Source: Microbacterium luteum
GTDB taxonomy: Bacteria > Actinomycetota > Actinomycetes > Actinomycetales > Microbacteriaceae
Direction: 5' to 3'
Assembly: GCF_015277875.1 (NCBI RefSeq)
Contig: NZ_CP063814.1
Span: 1,116,001-1,180,000 of the forward strand
Length of the DNA: 64,000 bases
Shown: one piece after another, positions 25,769 through 34,706 of the stretch
Position numbering within the stretch: position 1 is the stretch's first letter
How the letters are laid out: each line of letters starts with the position of its first letter
Translations under genes and position numbers: made by a program
Notes under the pieces: generated by a model
Told to the model about the DNA's origin: nothing
The model's database searches: none
The model's input: the letters and a program-made list of their open reading frames with translations, nothing else

Positions 25769-27117
25769 GGGTGTGTCCGATAAACGGTGGATCTGGTTTG
25801 GCGTTCATTAGTTGATTCGGCCTTCGAATGCGATCGCGAACGCGTTCAGCGCCGGCTTCCACCTCGTCGCCCAGCGTGCCCTGCCGCGCCCGGTCGGGTC
25901 AAGCGAGCGGGTCACGAGGTAGAGACATTTCAGCGCGGCGGCGTCGTTCGGGAAATGCCCGCGTGCCCGGACTGCTCTGCGGTACCGGGCGTTGAGTGAC
26001 TCGATCGCGTTCGTGCTGCAGATGATCCGTCGGATTTCCACGTCCCAGTCCAGGAACGGCACGAACTCACTCCAGGCGTTCTGCCAGAGCTTGCTGATCG
26101 CCGGATACTGCTGACCCCATTTCGCGTCGAACTCCACGAATCGCTCACGAGCGGCCGCTTCGGTCGGCGCCGTGTAGACAGGGCGCAGGTCCTTGCCCAT
26201 CTCTTCCCAGTAATGGCGAGACGCGAACCGGAACGTGTTGCGGATCAGATGGATGATGCAGGTCTGCACCGTCGCGAGCGGCCAGGCGGTGTTGATCGAT
26301 TCCGGCAGACCCTTCAGCCCGTCACAGACGACGATGCAGACATCCTCGGCGCCACGGTTCTTGATCTCCGTCAACACGCCGAGCCAGAACTTCGCCCCCT
26401 CGCCGCCATCGCCGGCCCAGATCCCGAGGATGTCGCGCTCCCCGTTCACGGTAACGCCCACGGCGATATAGAACGGCTTGTTCCGCACCTGGCCGTCTCG
26501 GACCTTCACCACCAGAGCATCAATGAACACCACAGGATAGACGCGATCCAGCGGACGGTTCTGCCATTCGGTCATCTCCTCGATGACCTTGTCGGTGATC
26601 CTCGAGATCGTGTCCTTCGACACCGACGCCCCGTAGACATCGTCGAAGTGCGCCGCCACCTCGCCGGTCGTCAGCCCGCGCGCGGTCAACGACAGCACGA
26701 TCTCATCCACGCCGGTCAGGCGCCGCTGCCGCTTCTTGACGATCTTCGGCTCGAACGACCCCTCACGGTCTCTGGGAACGTCGATCTCGACGGGACCGAC
26801 CTCCGTCAGCACCGTCTTCGATCGGATCCCGTTGCGAGCGTTCTCGGCGATCGTGTTGCCGTGCTTCTCGTAGCCAAGATGCTCGGTCATCTCCGCCTCG
26901 AGCGCTGTCTCCAGCACCCGCTTGGTGAGCCCGTTCAGCACCCCGTGGGGGCCGACGAGGTCGACACCCTGTTCCTTCGCCTGCTTCAGCAGCTGCTCCG
27001 CGAGCTGCTGCTCATCGATGATCTCTCCCGTCACAGGATCGATCATCTCGATGACATCGGTCATCGCCCTTCCTTTCGGTCAGGCCAGACCAGATCCACC
27101 GTTAATCAGACAGTCCC
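25769..27117 (-). mobile_element. IS256-family insertion sequence
   Basis: 1349 bp. Imperfect inverted repeats GGGTGTGTCCGATAAACGGT and GGGACTGTCTGATTAACGGT (other strand), each continuing with GGATCTGGT. An 8-bp direct repeat TAGTGGAC flanks it (25761-25768 and 27118-27125). The first bases of the target overlap the CTAG of the composite transposon, so IS256 arrived after it. Confidence 0.92.
25808..27064 (-). CDS. IS256-family (mutator-type) transposase
   Basis: 418 residues. Typical motifs: EMTEHLGYEKHG, TEVGPVEIDVPRDREGSFEP (cited in part), FIDALVVKVRDGQVRNKPFY with the first Asp, VVCDGLKGLPESI with the second Asp, CIIHLIRNTFRFASRH and STNAIESLNARYRRA with the Glu. AAGGA precedes the ATG at 27064. 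Confidence 0.93.
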   Translation of the reverse strand: MTDVIEMIDPVTGEIIDEQQLAEQLLKQAKEQGVDLVGPHGVLNGLTKRVLETALEAEMTEHLGYEKHGNTIAENARNGIRSKTVLTEVGPVEIDVPRDREGSFEPKIVKKRQRRLTGVDEIVLSLTARGLTTGEVAAHFDDVYGASVSKDTISRITDKVIEEMTEWQNRPLDRVYPVVFIDALVVKVRDGQVRNKPFYIAVGVTVNGERDILGIWAGDGGEGAKFWLGVLTEIKNRGAEDVCIVVCDGLKGLPESINTAWPLATVQTCIIHLIRNTFRFASRHYWEEMGKDLRPVYTAPTEAAARERFVEFDAKWGQQYPAISKLWQNAWSEFVPFLDWDVEIRRIICSTNAIESLNARYRRAVRARGHFPNDAAALKCLYLVTRSLDPTGRGRARWATRWKPALNAFAIAFEGRIN

Positions 27118-27118
27118 T

Positions 27119-27397
27119 AGTGGACCGCGGCCGTCGCCCGAGTTCGTGGAGTGGTTGATGGGTCTCCCCAGTGGTTGGATCACTGATCCGATCCATCAAC
27201 TCACGGCTAATCAGCAGATCGCTGCGCTCGGCAACGGCGTTCTTCCGCTACAAGCGCTCTCGGCGATGCGCGTCGGCGCACTCGTGCAGGCCGATGCTGC
27301 TTCGTTGGCTGGAGTCCAGCACCCGATGGTGTCGCGAGGATGCACGGTCTCGCAGGAGGAGGAAGGCGAGGACGAGAAAGCCGGCGAGAGTGCCTGA
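27119..27397 (+). pseudogene. DNA cytosine-5 methyltransferase, C-terminal part
   Basis: Encodes SGPRPSPEFVEWLMGLPSGWITD and LTANQQIAALGNGVLPLQAL, the C-terminal motifs of the methyltransferase whose N-terminal part ends at 9172. The frame stays open to TGA at 27395-27397, longer than usual for the family, antisense to the end of the lnt gene at 27248. It has no start of its own and is separated from the front part by the composite transposon and IS256. Confidence 0.85.
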
Positions 27398-28894
27398 GAC
27401 GATCAGCGTGTTGATCGACTGCGCCAACATGACGGCGGCGGTGAGCCCGTCCCGGAGCTCAAGGTCGGCGATCATGAGTCCGGGTTCGTCCGCGGCTAGT
27501 GCGGCCAGCGTGGCGCCGTTCGGGGCGAGTACCTGGCTGGTGCCGGTGGTGGAGAGGTTGACGACGCTGCGGCCGGTCTCGATGGCGCGCATGCGCGCGA
27601 ACGCAAGCTGTTGCAGGTGTTCATCGGTGTCGCGAAAGTCGGCGTTGTTCGTCTGGAACATGAGCACCTGGGCACCGCTGTGCGCGCCTTCGTGAATGAC
27701 GTCATCGAAGGCCACGTCGAAGCAGATCGCCAGTCCCACCTCTACGCCGTCGACCTCGATGGCGGGTGTGTCGACGCCGGCGGCGTACTCGCGTTCTAGG
27801 AGGTCTACCAGGCTGGGCACGAGCGCGCCGTAGAACCACCGGTCGGGCACGTACTCGCCGAAGGGGACGGGATGGCGTTTGGCGTGCGCGGCCGTCGGCC
27901 CGTTCGAGGTCCAGAGGAAGGAAGTGTTGTAGACGAGGTGGCCGTCTGCCGCGGCGGCGTTGAGCAGGATCGGGGCGTCGTATCGGGCGGCTGCATCGTC
28001 GAGCGCGTGAGCGGTGGCCTCGTCGGCGAGGGGATCACTGTCGACGCCGCCCTCGGGCCAGAGCACGATGTCGACCTGTTCGTCTTCGAGAGGGGCGGAA
28101 GCGGCGAGCTGAGATTCCAGGACCGCGCCCGGTTCGTGCTCATCGACGTACGCGGCGGGGCCGTTGCCCTGCACAGCGCCCACCCGGATGGTGCCCGCGT
28201 GACTGGTCGGGAACTGCGGCACCAGGACCATCACCGCTGCGAGACCGAGCACGGGGATCGACGCCGCCCACGAGGCGAGAGGTGTTCTCGGGTGCTCGGT
28301 GGCGTTACCGCGTGCCGGTTGCGCGCGCACGATCCAACGGACTGCTTCGATCGCGGCGGCGCACACGGCGACCATCAGGAAGCCCAGGCCGGAGACGCCG
28401 ACCCATGACGCGACCGGAGCGATCGGGCTTTCCGATTGGCTCATCGCCACCCGTCCCCACGGGAATCCGCCGTAGGGCCAGGAGCCCATGATGAGTTCGC
28501 GGATCGTCCAGGCTCCCGCTACCAGCAGCGGCAGCGCCAGCAGCCGCATCGCGAAGGCGTTGCGCCGGCGCGGCAGCCATCGGTAGGCGAGGGCGATCGG
28601 CACCGTCAGCACAGCCGTGTAGATCGTCAGCGCGCCAGCCAGGGCCACCCACGGGACCCAGCTCAGCGGATGCTCCCCGAGAAACTGCGCCGACCATGAC
28701 ACGTGAGGAAACCAGAACGCTGCGCCGAAGACTGTCCCGACCAGCAGCGCCCCCCAGGACCGTCGCCCGATGAGAGTGACGAGGGACAACGTCACCGAGA
28801 CGAACGCCAGCGGCCACCACCCGAGTGCGGGGAACGCCGCATCCATCGCGAGCCCGGCCACGCCGGCGACTGGCATCGCGGCCCATAGCGGCAA
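27248..28894 (-). CDS. lnt: Apolipoprotein N-acyltransferase, copy 2
   Basis: 548 residues from a TTG at 28894. Multi-span N-terminal half (LPLWAAMPVAGVAG onward, MGSWPYGGFPWGRVAMSQ) and nitrilase-fold domain with the triad Glu, Lys, Cys in WPEGGVDSDP, HAKRHPVPFGEYVPDRWF and LAICFDVAFD. Clearly related to the copy at 15528-17126, but diverged. The start is unsure: the frame is open upstream to the thioredoxin stop and AGGGAG precedes a possible ATT start near 28958. It is the last gene of the sulfur operon, and its 3' end overlaps the methyltransferase remnant. Confidence 0.9.
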   Translation of the reverse strand: MPLWAAMPVAGVAGLAMDAAFPALGWWPLAFVSVTLSLVTLIGRRSWGALLVGTVFGAAFWFPHVSWSAQFLGEHPLSWVPWVALAGALTIYTAVLTVPIALAYRWLPRRRNAFAMRLLALPLLVAGAWTIRELIMGSWPYGGFPWGRVAMSQSESPIAPVASWVGVSGLGFLMVAVCAAAIEAVRWIVRAQPARGNATEHPRTPLASWAASIPVLGLAAVMVLVPQFPTSHAGTIRVGAVQGNGPAAYVDEHEPGAVLESQLAASAPLEDEQVDIVLWPEGGVDSDPLADEATAHALDDAAARYDAPILLNAAAADGHLVYNTSFLWTSNGPTAAHAKRHPVPFGEYVPDRWFYGALVPSLVDLLEREYAAGVDTPAIEVDGVEVGLAICFDVAFDDVIHEGAHSGAQVLMFQTNNADFRDTDEHLQQLAFARMRAIETGRSVVNLSTTGTSQVLAPNGATLAALAADEPGLMIADLELRDGLTAAVMLAQSINTLIVSGTLAGFLVLAFLLLRDRASSRHHRVLDSSQRSSIGLHECADAHRRERL

Positions 28895-28972
28895 GGGCGC
28901 AGTCTCGGACGCCCGCGTCCGCGTGTCGGCCGATGTCTCGACTCTGAGCCCGGAAATGATGCGCTCCCTGTT

Positions 28973-29338
28973 CTAGCGAGGGTCGGACGCCTGCATTTGC
29001 GCGCGCACGTGGTCCATGTCGAGGTCGCGGATTTTGCCGATCAGGTCGTGGAGCGCTTTGGCCGGGAGCGCTCCGGGCTGGGAGTAGACCAGGACGCCGT
29101 CTTTGAAGCCCATCAGCGGGGGGATGGAGGTGATCTGTGCGGCGGCGGCCAGGGATGCCTGGGCCTCGGTGTCGACCTTGGCGAACAGGATGTCGGGATG
29201 CTCGGTGGACGCGGCCTCGAAGACGGGGGCGAAGCTGCGGCATGGTCCGCACCAGGCGGCCCAGAAGTCGACCAGCACGATGGGATGGTCGGTGATGGCG
29301 GCTGAGAATGCGTCTTCGGTGAGGTCGATGGTTGTCAT
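28973..29338 (-). CDS. Thioredoxin
   Basis: 121 residues, a single thioredoxin domain with FWAAWCGPCRSFAP (WCGPC) and the cis-Pro loop TSIPPLMGFKDG. No signal peptide, so cytoplasmic. In this operon (MBL-rhodanese, rhodanese, TSUP, Trx, Lnt) it could reduce protein persulfides or feed electrons to the CcdA-like protein encoded at 33831-34700. It lies 55 bases downstream of the TSUP gene and 79 upstream of lnt. Confidence 0.93.
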   Translation of the reverse strand: MTTIDLTEDAFSAAITDHPIVLVDFWAAWCGPCRSFAPVFEAASTEHPDILFAKVDTEAQASLAAAAQITSIPPLMGFKDGVLVYSQPGALPAKALHDLIGKIRDLDMDHVRAQMQASDPR

Positions 29339-29392
29339 GAGGGTGGGGCTCCGGAGTCTGGTCGGCGACGGTGTGTTGTGAGGTGAAGTGGT

Positions 29393-30286
29393 TCAGCCCG
29401 GGGTCGGCCGGGCTAGGCCGAAGGGACAGTTGAGAGCGGTCAGCCGGCAGACGAGGACGAGGACCACCGTGATGAGTCCGAGGCCTCCGGCGGCGATCGC
29501 CCAGGCCGGCGGCAGCTCGATCACGAGCACGAGCGTTCCGGTGAGCAGGACGAAGACGCCGAAGACCTTCTGGAGGGCGTCGGCTGGTATGCGTCCTGAC
29601 AGGCGCGCACCGAGGAGCGCTCCGAGCACGGCCATCGCAGTGACCGCGGCCACCAGGGGCCAGTCGAGGGTCACCGTGGTCAGGTAGCCGGCGAGTCCGG
29701 CGAAGGACTTCATCGCGATCACCAGCAGTGAGGTGCCCACGGCCACCGGCATGCTGAGGCCGCCCAGCAGCACGAGGGCGGGGACGACGAGGAAGCCGCC
29801 GCCGGCGCCGACGATCCCGGTGATGAGGCCGACGACGATGCCTTCGAGCATGGTCCGCAGCATCGGCAGCGAGTGGGCGCGCTCGGTCCCGGCATCGGCC
29901 GTGGGTTGGTCGGTGTCGCGCCTGGGCTTTCTGGTGACCATCGCGATCGCGGTGGCGATCATCATGATCGCGAAGGCCACCATCAGCACGGCACCGGGGA
30001 GCTGGCCTCCGATGAGTCCTCCGGCGAAGGCGCCCACCATTCCAGCGGCTCCGAAGATGAGCCCGGTGCGCCATCGGACTCGACGGTGCCGGGCGTGCAC
30101 GACGAGGCTGGACAACGAGGTCACGCCGACGATCAGCAGCGAGGCCGCGATGGCCTCTTTCGGGGGCATGCCCGCGATGTAGGTGAGCAGCGGGACGGTC
30201 AGGATCGACCCGCCACCGCCGAGCGTCCCTAGCGCGAGCCCGACACCCACGGCGAGCACGAGGGTGAGGATCAGGGTGCCGCTCAC
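29393..30286 (-). CDS. TSUP (TauE/SafE) family sulfur-compound transporter
   Basis: 297 residues, eight membrane segments in two halves. Family glycine-rich motifs: LALGTLGGGGSILTVPLL in the first half and LITGIVGAGGGFLVVPALV in the second. TSUP proteins move sulfite, thiosulfate or sulfonates; those beside persulfide dioxygenases probably export sulfite or thiosulfate. Start is the GTG at 30286. The 121 bases between this start and the gene upstream hold nothing I can identify. Confidence 0.9.
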   Translation of the reverse strand: MSGTLILTLVLAVGVGLALGTLGGGGSILTVPLLTYIAGMPPKEAIAASLLIVGVTSLSSLVVHARHRRVRWRTGLIFGAAGMVGAFAGGLIGGQLPGAVLMVAFAIMMIATAIAMVTRKPRRDTDQPTADAGTERAHSLPMLRTMLEGIVVGLITGIVGAGGGFLVVPALVLLGGLSMPVAVGTSLLVIAMKSFAGLAGYLTTVTLDWPLVAAVTAMAVLGALLGARLSGRIPADALQKVFGVFVLLTGTLVLVIELPPAWAIAAGGLGLITVVLVLVCRLTALNCPFGLARPTPG

Positions 30287-30407
30287 TCGTGCTCACCGGG
30301 CATCGCGGTTGGTGCTGCGGGTCGTGACGCCGACCGTGCCGATGCCGGTCCTAGATGCGGGGTCGTTGCAGTTGAACGCCGTCGGAACGTCGGAGCACGC
30401 CAGGGCA

Positions 30408-31008
30408 TCACAGTTCCTGGGTCGCGACCGGGATGGATGCGATCGCGCTCCGTGCGGTGGGGCTGGCCGTGACCTTGTTCCAGGGCATGCGGGAGAGGAT
30501 GCGGCCCATCAGGCAGGAGCCGGTGAGCGCCGCGACGACGAGCCCGGCGCTGAGCGCGAACGCGATGAACCGGGACTCCGGCCAGAGGAACTCGGCCACG
30601 AGCAGGCTCACCAGGACGATCAGCCCGGCCGTGAACCGCACCCCGGCGCTCGATGTCCCAGCGAGCTGCGCTGCGGACCACCTGGCCGCCAGCGGCCTCG
30701 AAGGCGGGCACGCCGCCGGTGAGCACGTTGGCCGTCCGCACGCCGGCGGCAGCGAGATGCTGCTGGGCCTGGGTGGCGCGGTTGCCGGACTGGCACACGA
30801 GTACCGCGCGGTGCCCGAGCCGCTCTGCCAGATCCGAGGCGTGTTCGGTCAGCAGCGGCAGCGGGACGTTGTACGAGCCGTGAATGTGGAGGGTCTCGAA
30901 CTCGGCCGGGGACCGCACGTCGATGATCGTGAGGTCGTCGTGGAGCTGACGCCACTGGGCGAGCTCCTCGGCGGTGAGCGTTCGGAGCTCGGCGGAGGGA
31001 TCGGTCAT
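30408..31008 (-). pseudogene. Rhodanese-DUF2892 fusion protein, frameshifted
   Basis: From ATG 31008 (GAGGAAC before it) the frame gives a rhodanese domain: LTIIDVRSPAEFETLHIHG, VLVCQSGNRATQAQ with the catalytic Cys, and LTGGVPAFEAAGG. At RWDIERR the frame leaves the family; a one-base shift in a GGGG run near 30642 continues with VRFTAGLIVLVSLLVAE and ALTGSCLMGRILSRMPWN, the two-helix DUF2892 part that normally follows WDIER in one protein. The second part could be translated alone from GTG 30641. Rhodaneses transfer persulfide sulfur. This may be a real mutation or a sequencing error. Confidence 0.8.
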
Positions 31009-31108
31009 GGGGTGGTTCCTCGTCAGGTCTGGCCGCGGGCAGCGGAGATGCGAATGGAAGGGGCTGGGGCCGACCGCCCGTCGGAGGATGCGATCGTTCT
31101 GCTGTGCG

Positions 31109-32518
31109 TCAGGCCAGCGCGGTCTCGCTGGTGGTCTCCTGCCATGCGCGCCAGGCGTTATAGCTGCCGTCGAGCTCGACGACGGCGTGCCCGGCGCGTC
31201 GTAGGGCACTCGCGGCGACGGTGTTCCGCATCCCGGACTGGCAATAGGTCACGATCGTGCCGGAGCGCGGCAGCTCGTCTTGGTGCCAGAGGACGCGTGC
31301 GGCGCTGAGCTGTGTGGCGCCGGGGATGTGCCCGGCGGCGTACTCGCCGCGCTGGCGCACGTCCAGCAGCAGCGCGGCATCGAAACCTGCCAGCTCTGCC
31401 GGCTCGATGAGGGGCGGGACGAACCGGGGAAGCCCGTCGATGGTGGTGACGTAGCCGGCGGTCTGGTCGATGCCGACCCGCAGCAGCCGATCCGCGATCG
31501 CCTGGGCGGCGGTCTGGTCCTCGGCCAGCAGCACCAGCGGACGCGAGTCGGCCTCGGGATCGTAGGCCCAGGCGGCATAGGTGGCGGTCTTGGAGCCGTC
31601 GGGGATGTTGAGCGAGCCGGCAACGGTGCCCTGATGGGCCTGCGCCGGCGGGCGGGTGTCGACGAAGGTGATCTCGTCGGCCTCCAGCCGCCGCGCCACC
31701 TCCGCTACGGCCAGCTCGGGCACCGGGCCGCGCTCGCCCAGCACGGCGGGACCCTCGCGGTTCTGCTTCTTCATCCTCGCGAAGTAGGCGTGCGCGTCGG
31801 GCTGCCCGTCGAGCAGCTCCTCGATGAACCCCTGCTCGTCGTCGGCAGCCAGGTGGCGCGACCACCAGGCGTTCGCGCGTTCGTAGCCGACCGTGGTCGA
31901 GGGCAGCGCGCCGAGCGCCTTGCCGCACGCACTGCCGGAGCCGTGCCCCGGGTGGACCTGGACGTGATCCGGCAAGGTCAGGAACACCTCACGCAAGCTG
32001 GTGAACAGTTGCCGCGCGCCCTCGAAGCGGGTGTCGACCCCGCCCGCGGCCTCGTCCAGCAGGTCGGGGCGGCCCAGGTCCCCGGCGAACACGAAGTCGC
32101 CGGAGATGAGGTAGCCGGGCTCGCTGGCGAAGGCGCCGTCGGTGACCAGGAACACCAGGTGCTCAGGAGTGTGACCAGGCGTGTGCCGGGCCTGGATCGT
32201 GATGTTGCCGATCGTGATCGTGTCGCGGTCGTACAGACGCCGGGCGTCGAACCCGTACTGCCAGTCCGCGCCGCCCTCGCCGGAGACGTAGACCTCGGCG
32301 CCGACCGCCGCAGCCAGCTCGCGGGTCCCGGACAGGTAGTCAGCGTGGATGTGGGTCTCGGTCACTGCGACGATCCGCATGCCGTGCTTGGCCGCGAGCG
32401 CCAGGTAGTCCGCGATGTCGCGGCGCGCGTCGATCACCACCGCCTCGCCCTTGGCCTGGCAGCCGATGAAGTACCCGGCCTGCGCCAGGTCCTCGTCGTA
32501 GATGCGTTCGAGGAGCAC
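31109..32518 (-). CDS. Metallo-beta-lactamase-fold persulfide dioxygenase with rhodanese domains (CstB/ETHE1-like)
   Basis: 469 residues. The N-terminal MBL domain has the metal motif VTETHIHADYLSG, then ARHTPGHTPEH, SGDFVFAGDLGRPDL and VHPGHG. Two rhodanese-like domains follow; the first (about 270-350) lacks a clear catalytic Cys, the second has TIVTYCQSGMRN. Such proteins oxidise low-molecular-weight persulfides to sulfite and thiosulfate, a sulfide detoxification step. The start is GTG 32518 with AGGA 6 bases before it. Two CstR-type operators lie at 32545-32588, directly upstream, so it heads the operon that continues to lnt. Confidence 0.92.
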   Translation of the reverse strand: MLLERIYDEDLAQAGYFIGCQAKGEAVVIDARRDIADYLALAAKHGMRIVAVTETHIHADYLSGTRELAAAVGAEVYVSGEGGADWQYGFDARRLYDRDTITIGNITIQARHTPGHTPEHLVFLVTDGAFASEPGYLISGDFVFAGDLGRPDLLDEAAGGVDTRFEGARQLFTSLREVFLTLPDHVQVHPGHGSGSACGKALGALPSTTVGYERANAWWSRHLAADDEQGFIEELLDGQPDAHAYFARMKKQNREGPAVLGERGPVPELAVAEVARRLEADEITFVDTRPPAQAHQGTVAGSLNIPDGSKTATYAAWAYDPEADSRPLVLLAEDQTAAQAIADRLLRVGIDQTAGYVTTIDGLPRFVPPLIEPAELAGFDAALLLDVRQRGEYAAGHIPGATQLSAARVLWHQDELPRSGTIVTYCQSGMRNTVAASALRRAGHAVVELDGSYNAWRAWQETTSETALA

Positions 32519-32544
32519 TGTTCATCCTTCCGTCGATGTCATCG

Positions 32545-32588
32545 ATACCCTGGGGGGTATTTTTACCGTCTCATACCCCCTGGGGTAT
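32545..32588. promoter_or_regulatory. Tandem CsoR/CstR-type operators upstream of the persulfide operon
   Basis: Two 16-base sites, ATACCCTGGGGGGTAT (32545-32560) and ATACCCCCTGGGGTAT (32573-32588), separated by 12 bases. The TACCC-GGGTA symmetry is that of CsoR/CstR-family operators. A third site of the same kind precedes the cstR-containing operon at 40242-40257. The pair lies 27-70 bases upstream of the MBL-rhodanese start on the minus strand, which fits repression of its promoter. Confidence 0.85.
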
Positions 32589-32589
32589 T

Positions 32590-33834
32590 TCAAGTCGAGT
32601 CTGCGACCCGAGCGCCCACGATCGACATGCCCGCGTGGCTGGACGTCGGGAAGGACTCGTTCAGAGGGGACTCAGCGATCGTCGCCACCAGGTGCCGTCG
32701 TTCCTGGAGGAAGAGTGCAGCGCCGTTGATGGTGATGTGGGTGGGCACGATGATCGGTCCTTGGCCGTCGGGTTCGTAGGCTTGGGCGACATCGCCGGTG
32801 AGGACGTTGTGGACCCGGATCGCCCCGTCCTCTCGCAGGTAGAGGAAGACGCCGCCGATCGCGGCGATGGTGGTCTCGGCGGCAACAGGCAGGGACCACA
32901 GCGGTCGGTCGTCGGCGTCGTAGCCGTGCAGGCCGGTGTCGTCCAGGGTGACGAGGGTCCCCGTGGTGGGGTCTACGGCGGCGTCGCGGGCGGTGCTGCT
33001 CACGATGCTGCCCTGATCCAGGTTGAGGAGCGCGCCGGTGGTCTCGGAGGTGGCGATGAGCGCGAGCCCGTCTCCCGGTTCAGGGCGCAGGGACGCGCTG
33101 ATGGACGCCGCTGTCCAGCCGTGCTCGGCGAGGGGGATGCGCCAGAGCTCGTGATCGTCGGCCGTGTCGCGCGCGATCAGAGCGTCCTCGTGGGTGAGCA
33201 GCACGATGCCGTGGTACTCGCCGATGATGCGGATACCTTCAGGGCTCGACTCGTCGGCCGCGACGTCTCCGGTGGTGGGATCGAGCGCGACGCGTGGGCC
33301 GGTCTCGCCCATGAAGCCATCGGGAGGTGCGGCGAAGACCAGGCCGGGGCCTTGGTAGGGGCCGGGCACCTCGACCGGACCCCAGACCTGTTCCCCGGTC
33401 GTCAGGTCGTAGGCGGTGGCAGTCGTCGCGGCCAGGGCATCGGCCGTGATCTGGAGGTCGCCCAGGATCGCGAGGGCTCGGCCGTGCGCGTCGGTGGTCA
33501 CGACGAACCCGGTGCAGCTCGCTGGACGTTGCGCGGCCCACAGCACGTCCCCGTAGACGTCCACGGCGGTGAACTCCAGCACACCGTCGCGTTCACCGGC
33601 GGCCAGGTACACCCCGTCCGCGTACTGAGGAGTGATGTCCCACCCGGGGTCCACGACCTCCAGCTCCTCGAACGGCGTCGGCAGCTGCAAGCCCGAGGTG
33701 TCCACCACGGGTAGCGACCCATCGACCGGGTAGGGGTCTCTTACGGGCTCGGGCTCGGATGCCCCGCAGCCGGTCACCAGCAGCGCGGCCACGGCGGCGA
33801 GGGCAAGGCTGGAGCGTCCCCGGCGCGGCGTCAT
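32590..33834 (-). CDS. PQQ-like beta-propeller lipoprotein
   Basis: 414 residues. Signal peptide with lipobox (AALLVTGC, Cys about residue 23), so it is likely an anchored outward-facing lipoprotein. The rest shows repeated PQQ/WD-like units: YDLTTGEQVWGP, LDPTTGDVA, DTADDHELWRIPL, LDDTGLHGYDADDRPLWSLP and NVLTGDVA. No enzymatic residues stand out; such propellers often bind partners. It overlaps the ccdA-like gene by four bases, so it belongs to the dsbA-ccdA-lipoprotein operon. It may be an electron-accepting or scaffold partner, which is inference. Confidence 0.82.
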   Translation of the reverse strand: MTPRRGRSSLALAAVAALLVTGCGASEPEPVRDPYPVDGSLPVVDTSGLQLPTPFEELEVVDPGWDITPQYADGVYLAAGERDGVLEFTAVDVYGDVLWAAQRPASCTGFVVTTDAHGRALAILGDLQITADALAATTATAYDLTTGEQVWGPVEVPGPYQGPGLVFAAPPDGFMGETGPRVALDPTTGDVAADESSPEGIRIIGEYHGIVLLTHEDALIARDTADDHELWRIPLAEHGWTAASISASLRPEPGDGLALIATSETTGALLNLDQGSIVSSTARDAAVDPTTGTLVTLDDTGLHGYDADDRPLWSLPVAAETTIAAIGGVFLYLREDGAIRVHNVLTGDVAQAYEPDGQGPIIVPTHITINGAALFLQERRHLVATIAESPLNESFPTSSHAGMSIVGARVADST

Positions 33835-34700
33835 GACTGTTCCGCGCGGTGCTCGCCCGCCTGGGCGTCAGCGCGAGCGTGGGTACGGCGGCGTCTGGCC
33901 CAGAGCACGAGCACGATCCCGGCGATGAGGACGACGGCGAGGATGTCCAGGATCGGGTTCGCCAGGATCGCGGTGTTCTCCTGGAGCCAGGCCTGGGCGT
34001 CGAGCGGAACCAGTTCGGGAGCCCCGACCAGGCCGTTGGTGGTCCAGAACAGCACCCCGACGCCCACGATCAGCAGCCCGGTGACCACCGAGGTGGTGTG
34101 CAGCTCCCGGCCCAGCACGGTGAACGATCGCCCGCGCAGGAACCGGCGTCCACGGGCGCCCAGGCGCTGCCAGAGCGCGGCGATCAGCAGCAGCGGCAGC
34201 ACCATGCCCGCGCCGTACACGGCGAGCATGACGCCGGCGGCGAGGGTGTCGCCGCGGGCGGCGGCCAGGGTGAGCACGGCGCCCAGGATCGGGCCGGCGC
34301 AGAATCCCGCGATGCCGCTGGCAGCGCCCAGCAGCACCGTCTTGACGAGTCCGGTCTTGGACGCCGCTTGCGCGTGCAGGTCTGCCCCGGCCGGTAGCAG
34401 CCGGGCAGGGTCGAACCCGAACCCGAGCGCCTGCGCCGCGCCGAGGACGACCAGGACCAGCGAGGCGACGAGCACGATCGCCTGCCGGTGAGTCACGAAC
34501 AGCGTCCCCAGGGCGCCGGCTCCGACCCCCACGGGGACCAGGACGGTCAGCAGGCCGACGTAGAACACGGCTCCGTGCAGCAGCAGCCGGGGCCCGCTGC
34601 CGATCGTGGAGGCGAAGAACGCCGGCATCAGCAGCGCCGCGCACGGGCTCAGCAGCGCGAGCGTGCCGCCGGCGAACGCGGCGAGCAGTCCGATGTCCAC
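33831..34700 (-). CDS. CcdA/DsbD-like transmembrane thiol-disulfide exchange protein
   Basis: 289 residues, six to seven membrane segments. Paired Cys motifs are ALLSPCAALLMPAFF near the N-terminus and GIAGFCAGPILGAVL in the middle. It differs from the CcdA at 12452 and has a long region between segments (LFWTTNGLVGAPELVPL) plus a charged tail. It should carry electrons across the membrane to the DsbA-fold protein encoded just upstream. GTG or ATG start at 34700 lies 6 bases after the dsbA stop; the end overlaps the lipoprotein gene. Confidence 0.9.
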   Translation of the reverse strand: MDIGLLAAFAGGTLALLSPCAALLMPAFFASTIGSGPRLLLHGAVFYVGLLTVLVPVGVGAGALGTLFVTHRQAIVLVASLVLVVLGAAQALGFGFDPARLLPAGADLHAQAASKTGLVKTVLLGAASGIAGFCAGPILGAVLTLAAARGDTLAAGVMLAVYGAGMVLPLLLIAALWQRLGARGRRFLRGRSFTVLGRELHTTSVVTGLLIVGVGVLFWTTNGLVGAPELVPLDAQAWLQENTAILANPILDILAVVLIAGIVLVLWARRRRTHARADAQAGEHRAEQS

Positions 34701-34706
34701 GCCGCC

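Noticed and set aside
31109..32518. MBL-fold protein as a beta-lactamase
   Set aside because: THIHADYLSG motif and fused rhodanese domains identify the persulfide dioxygenase group.
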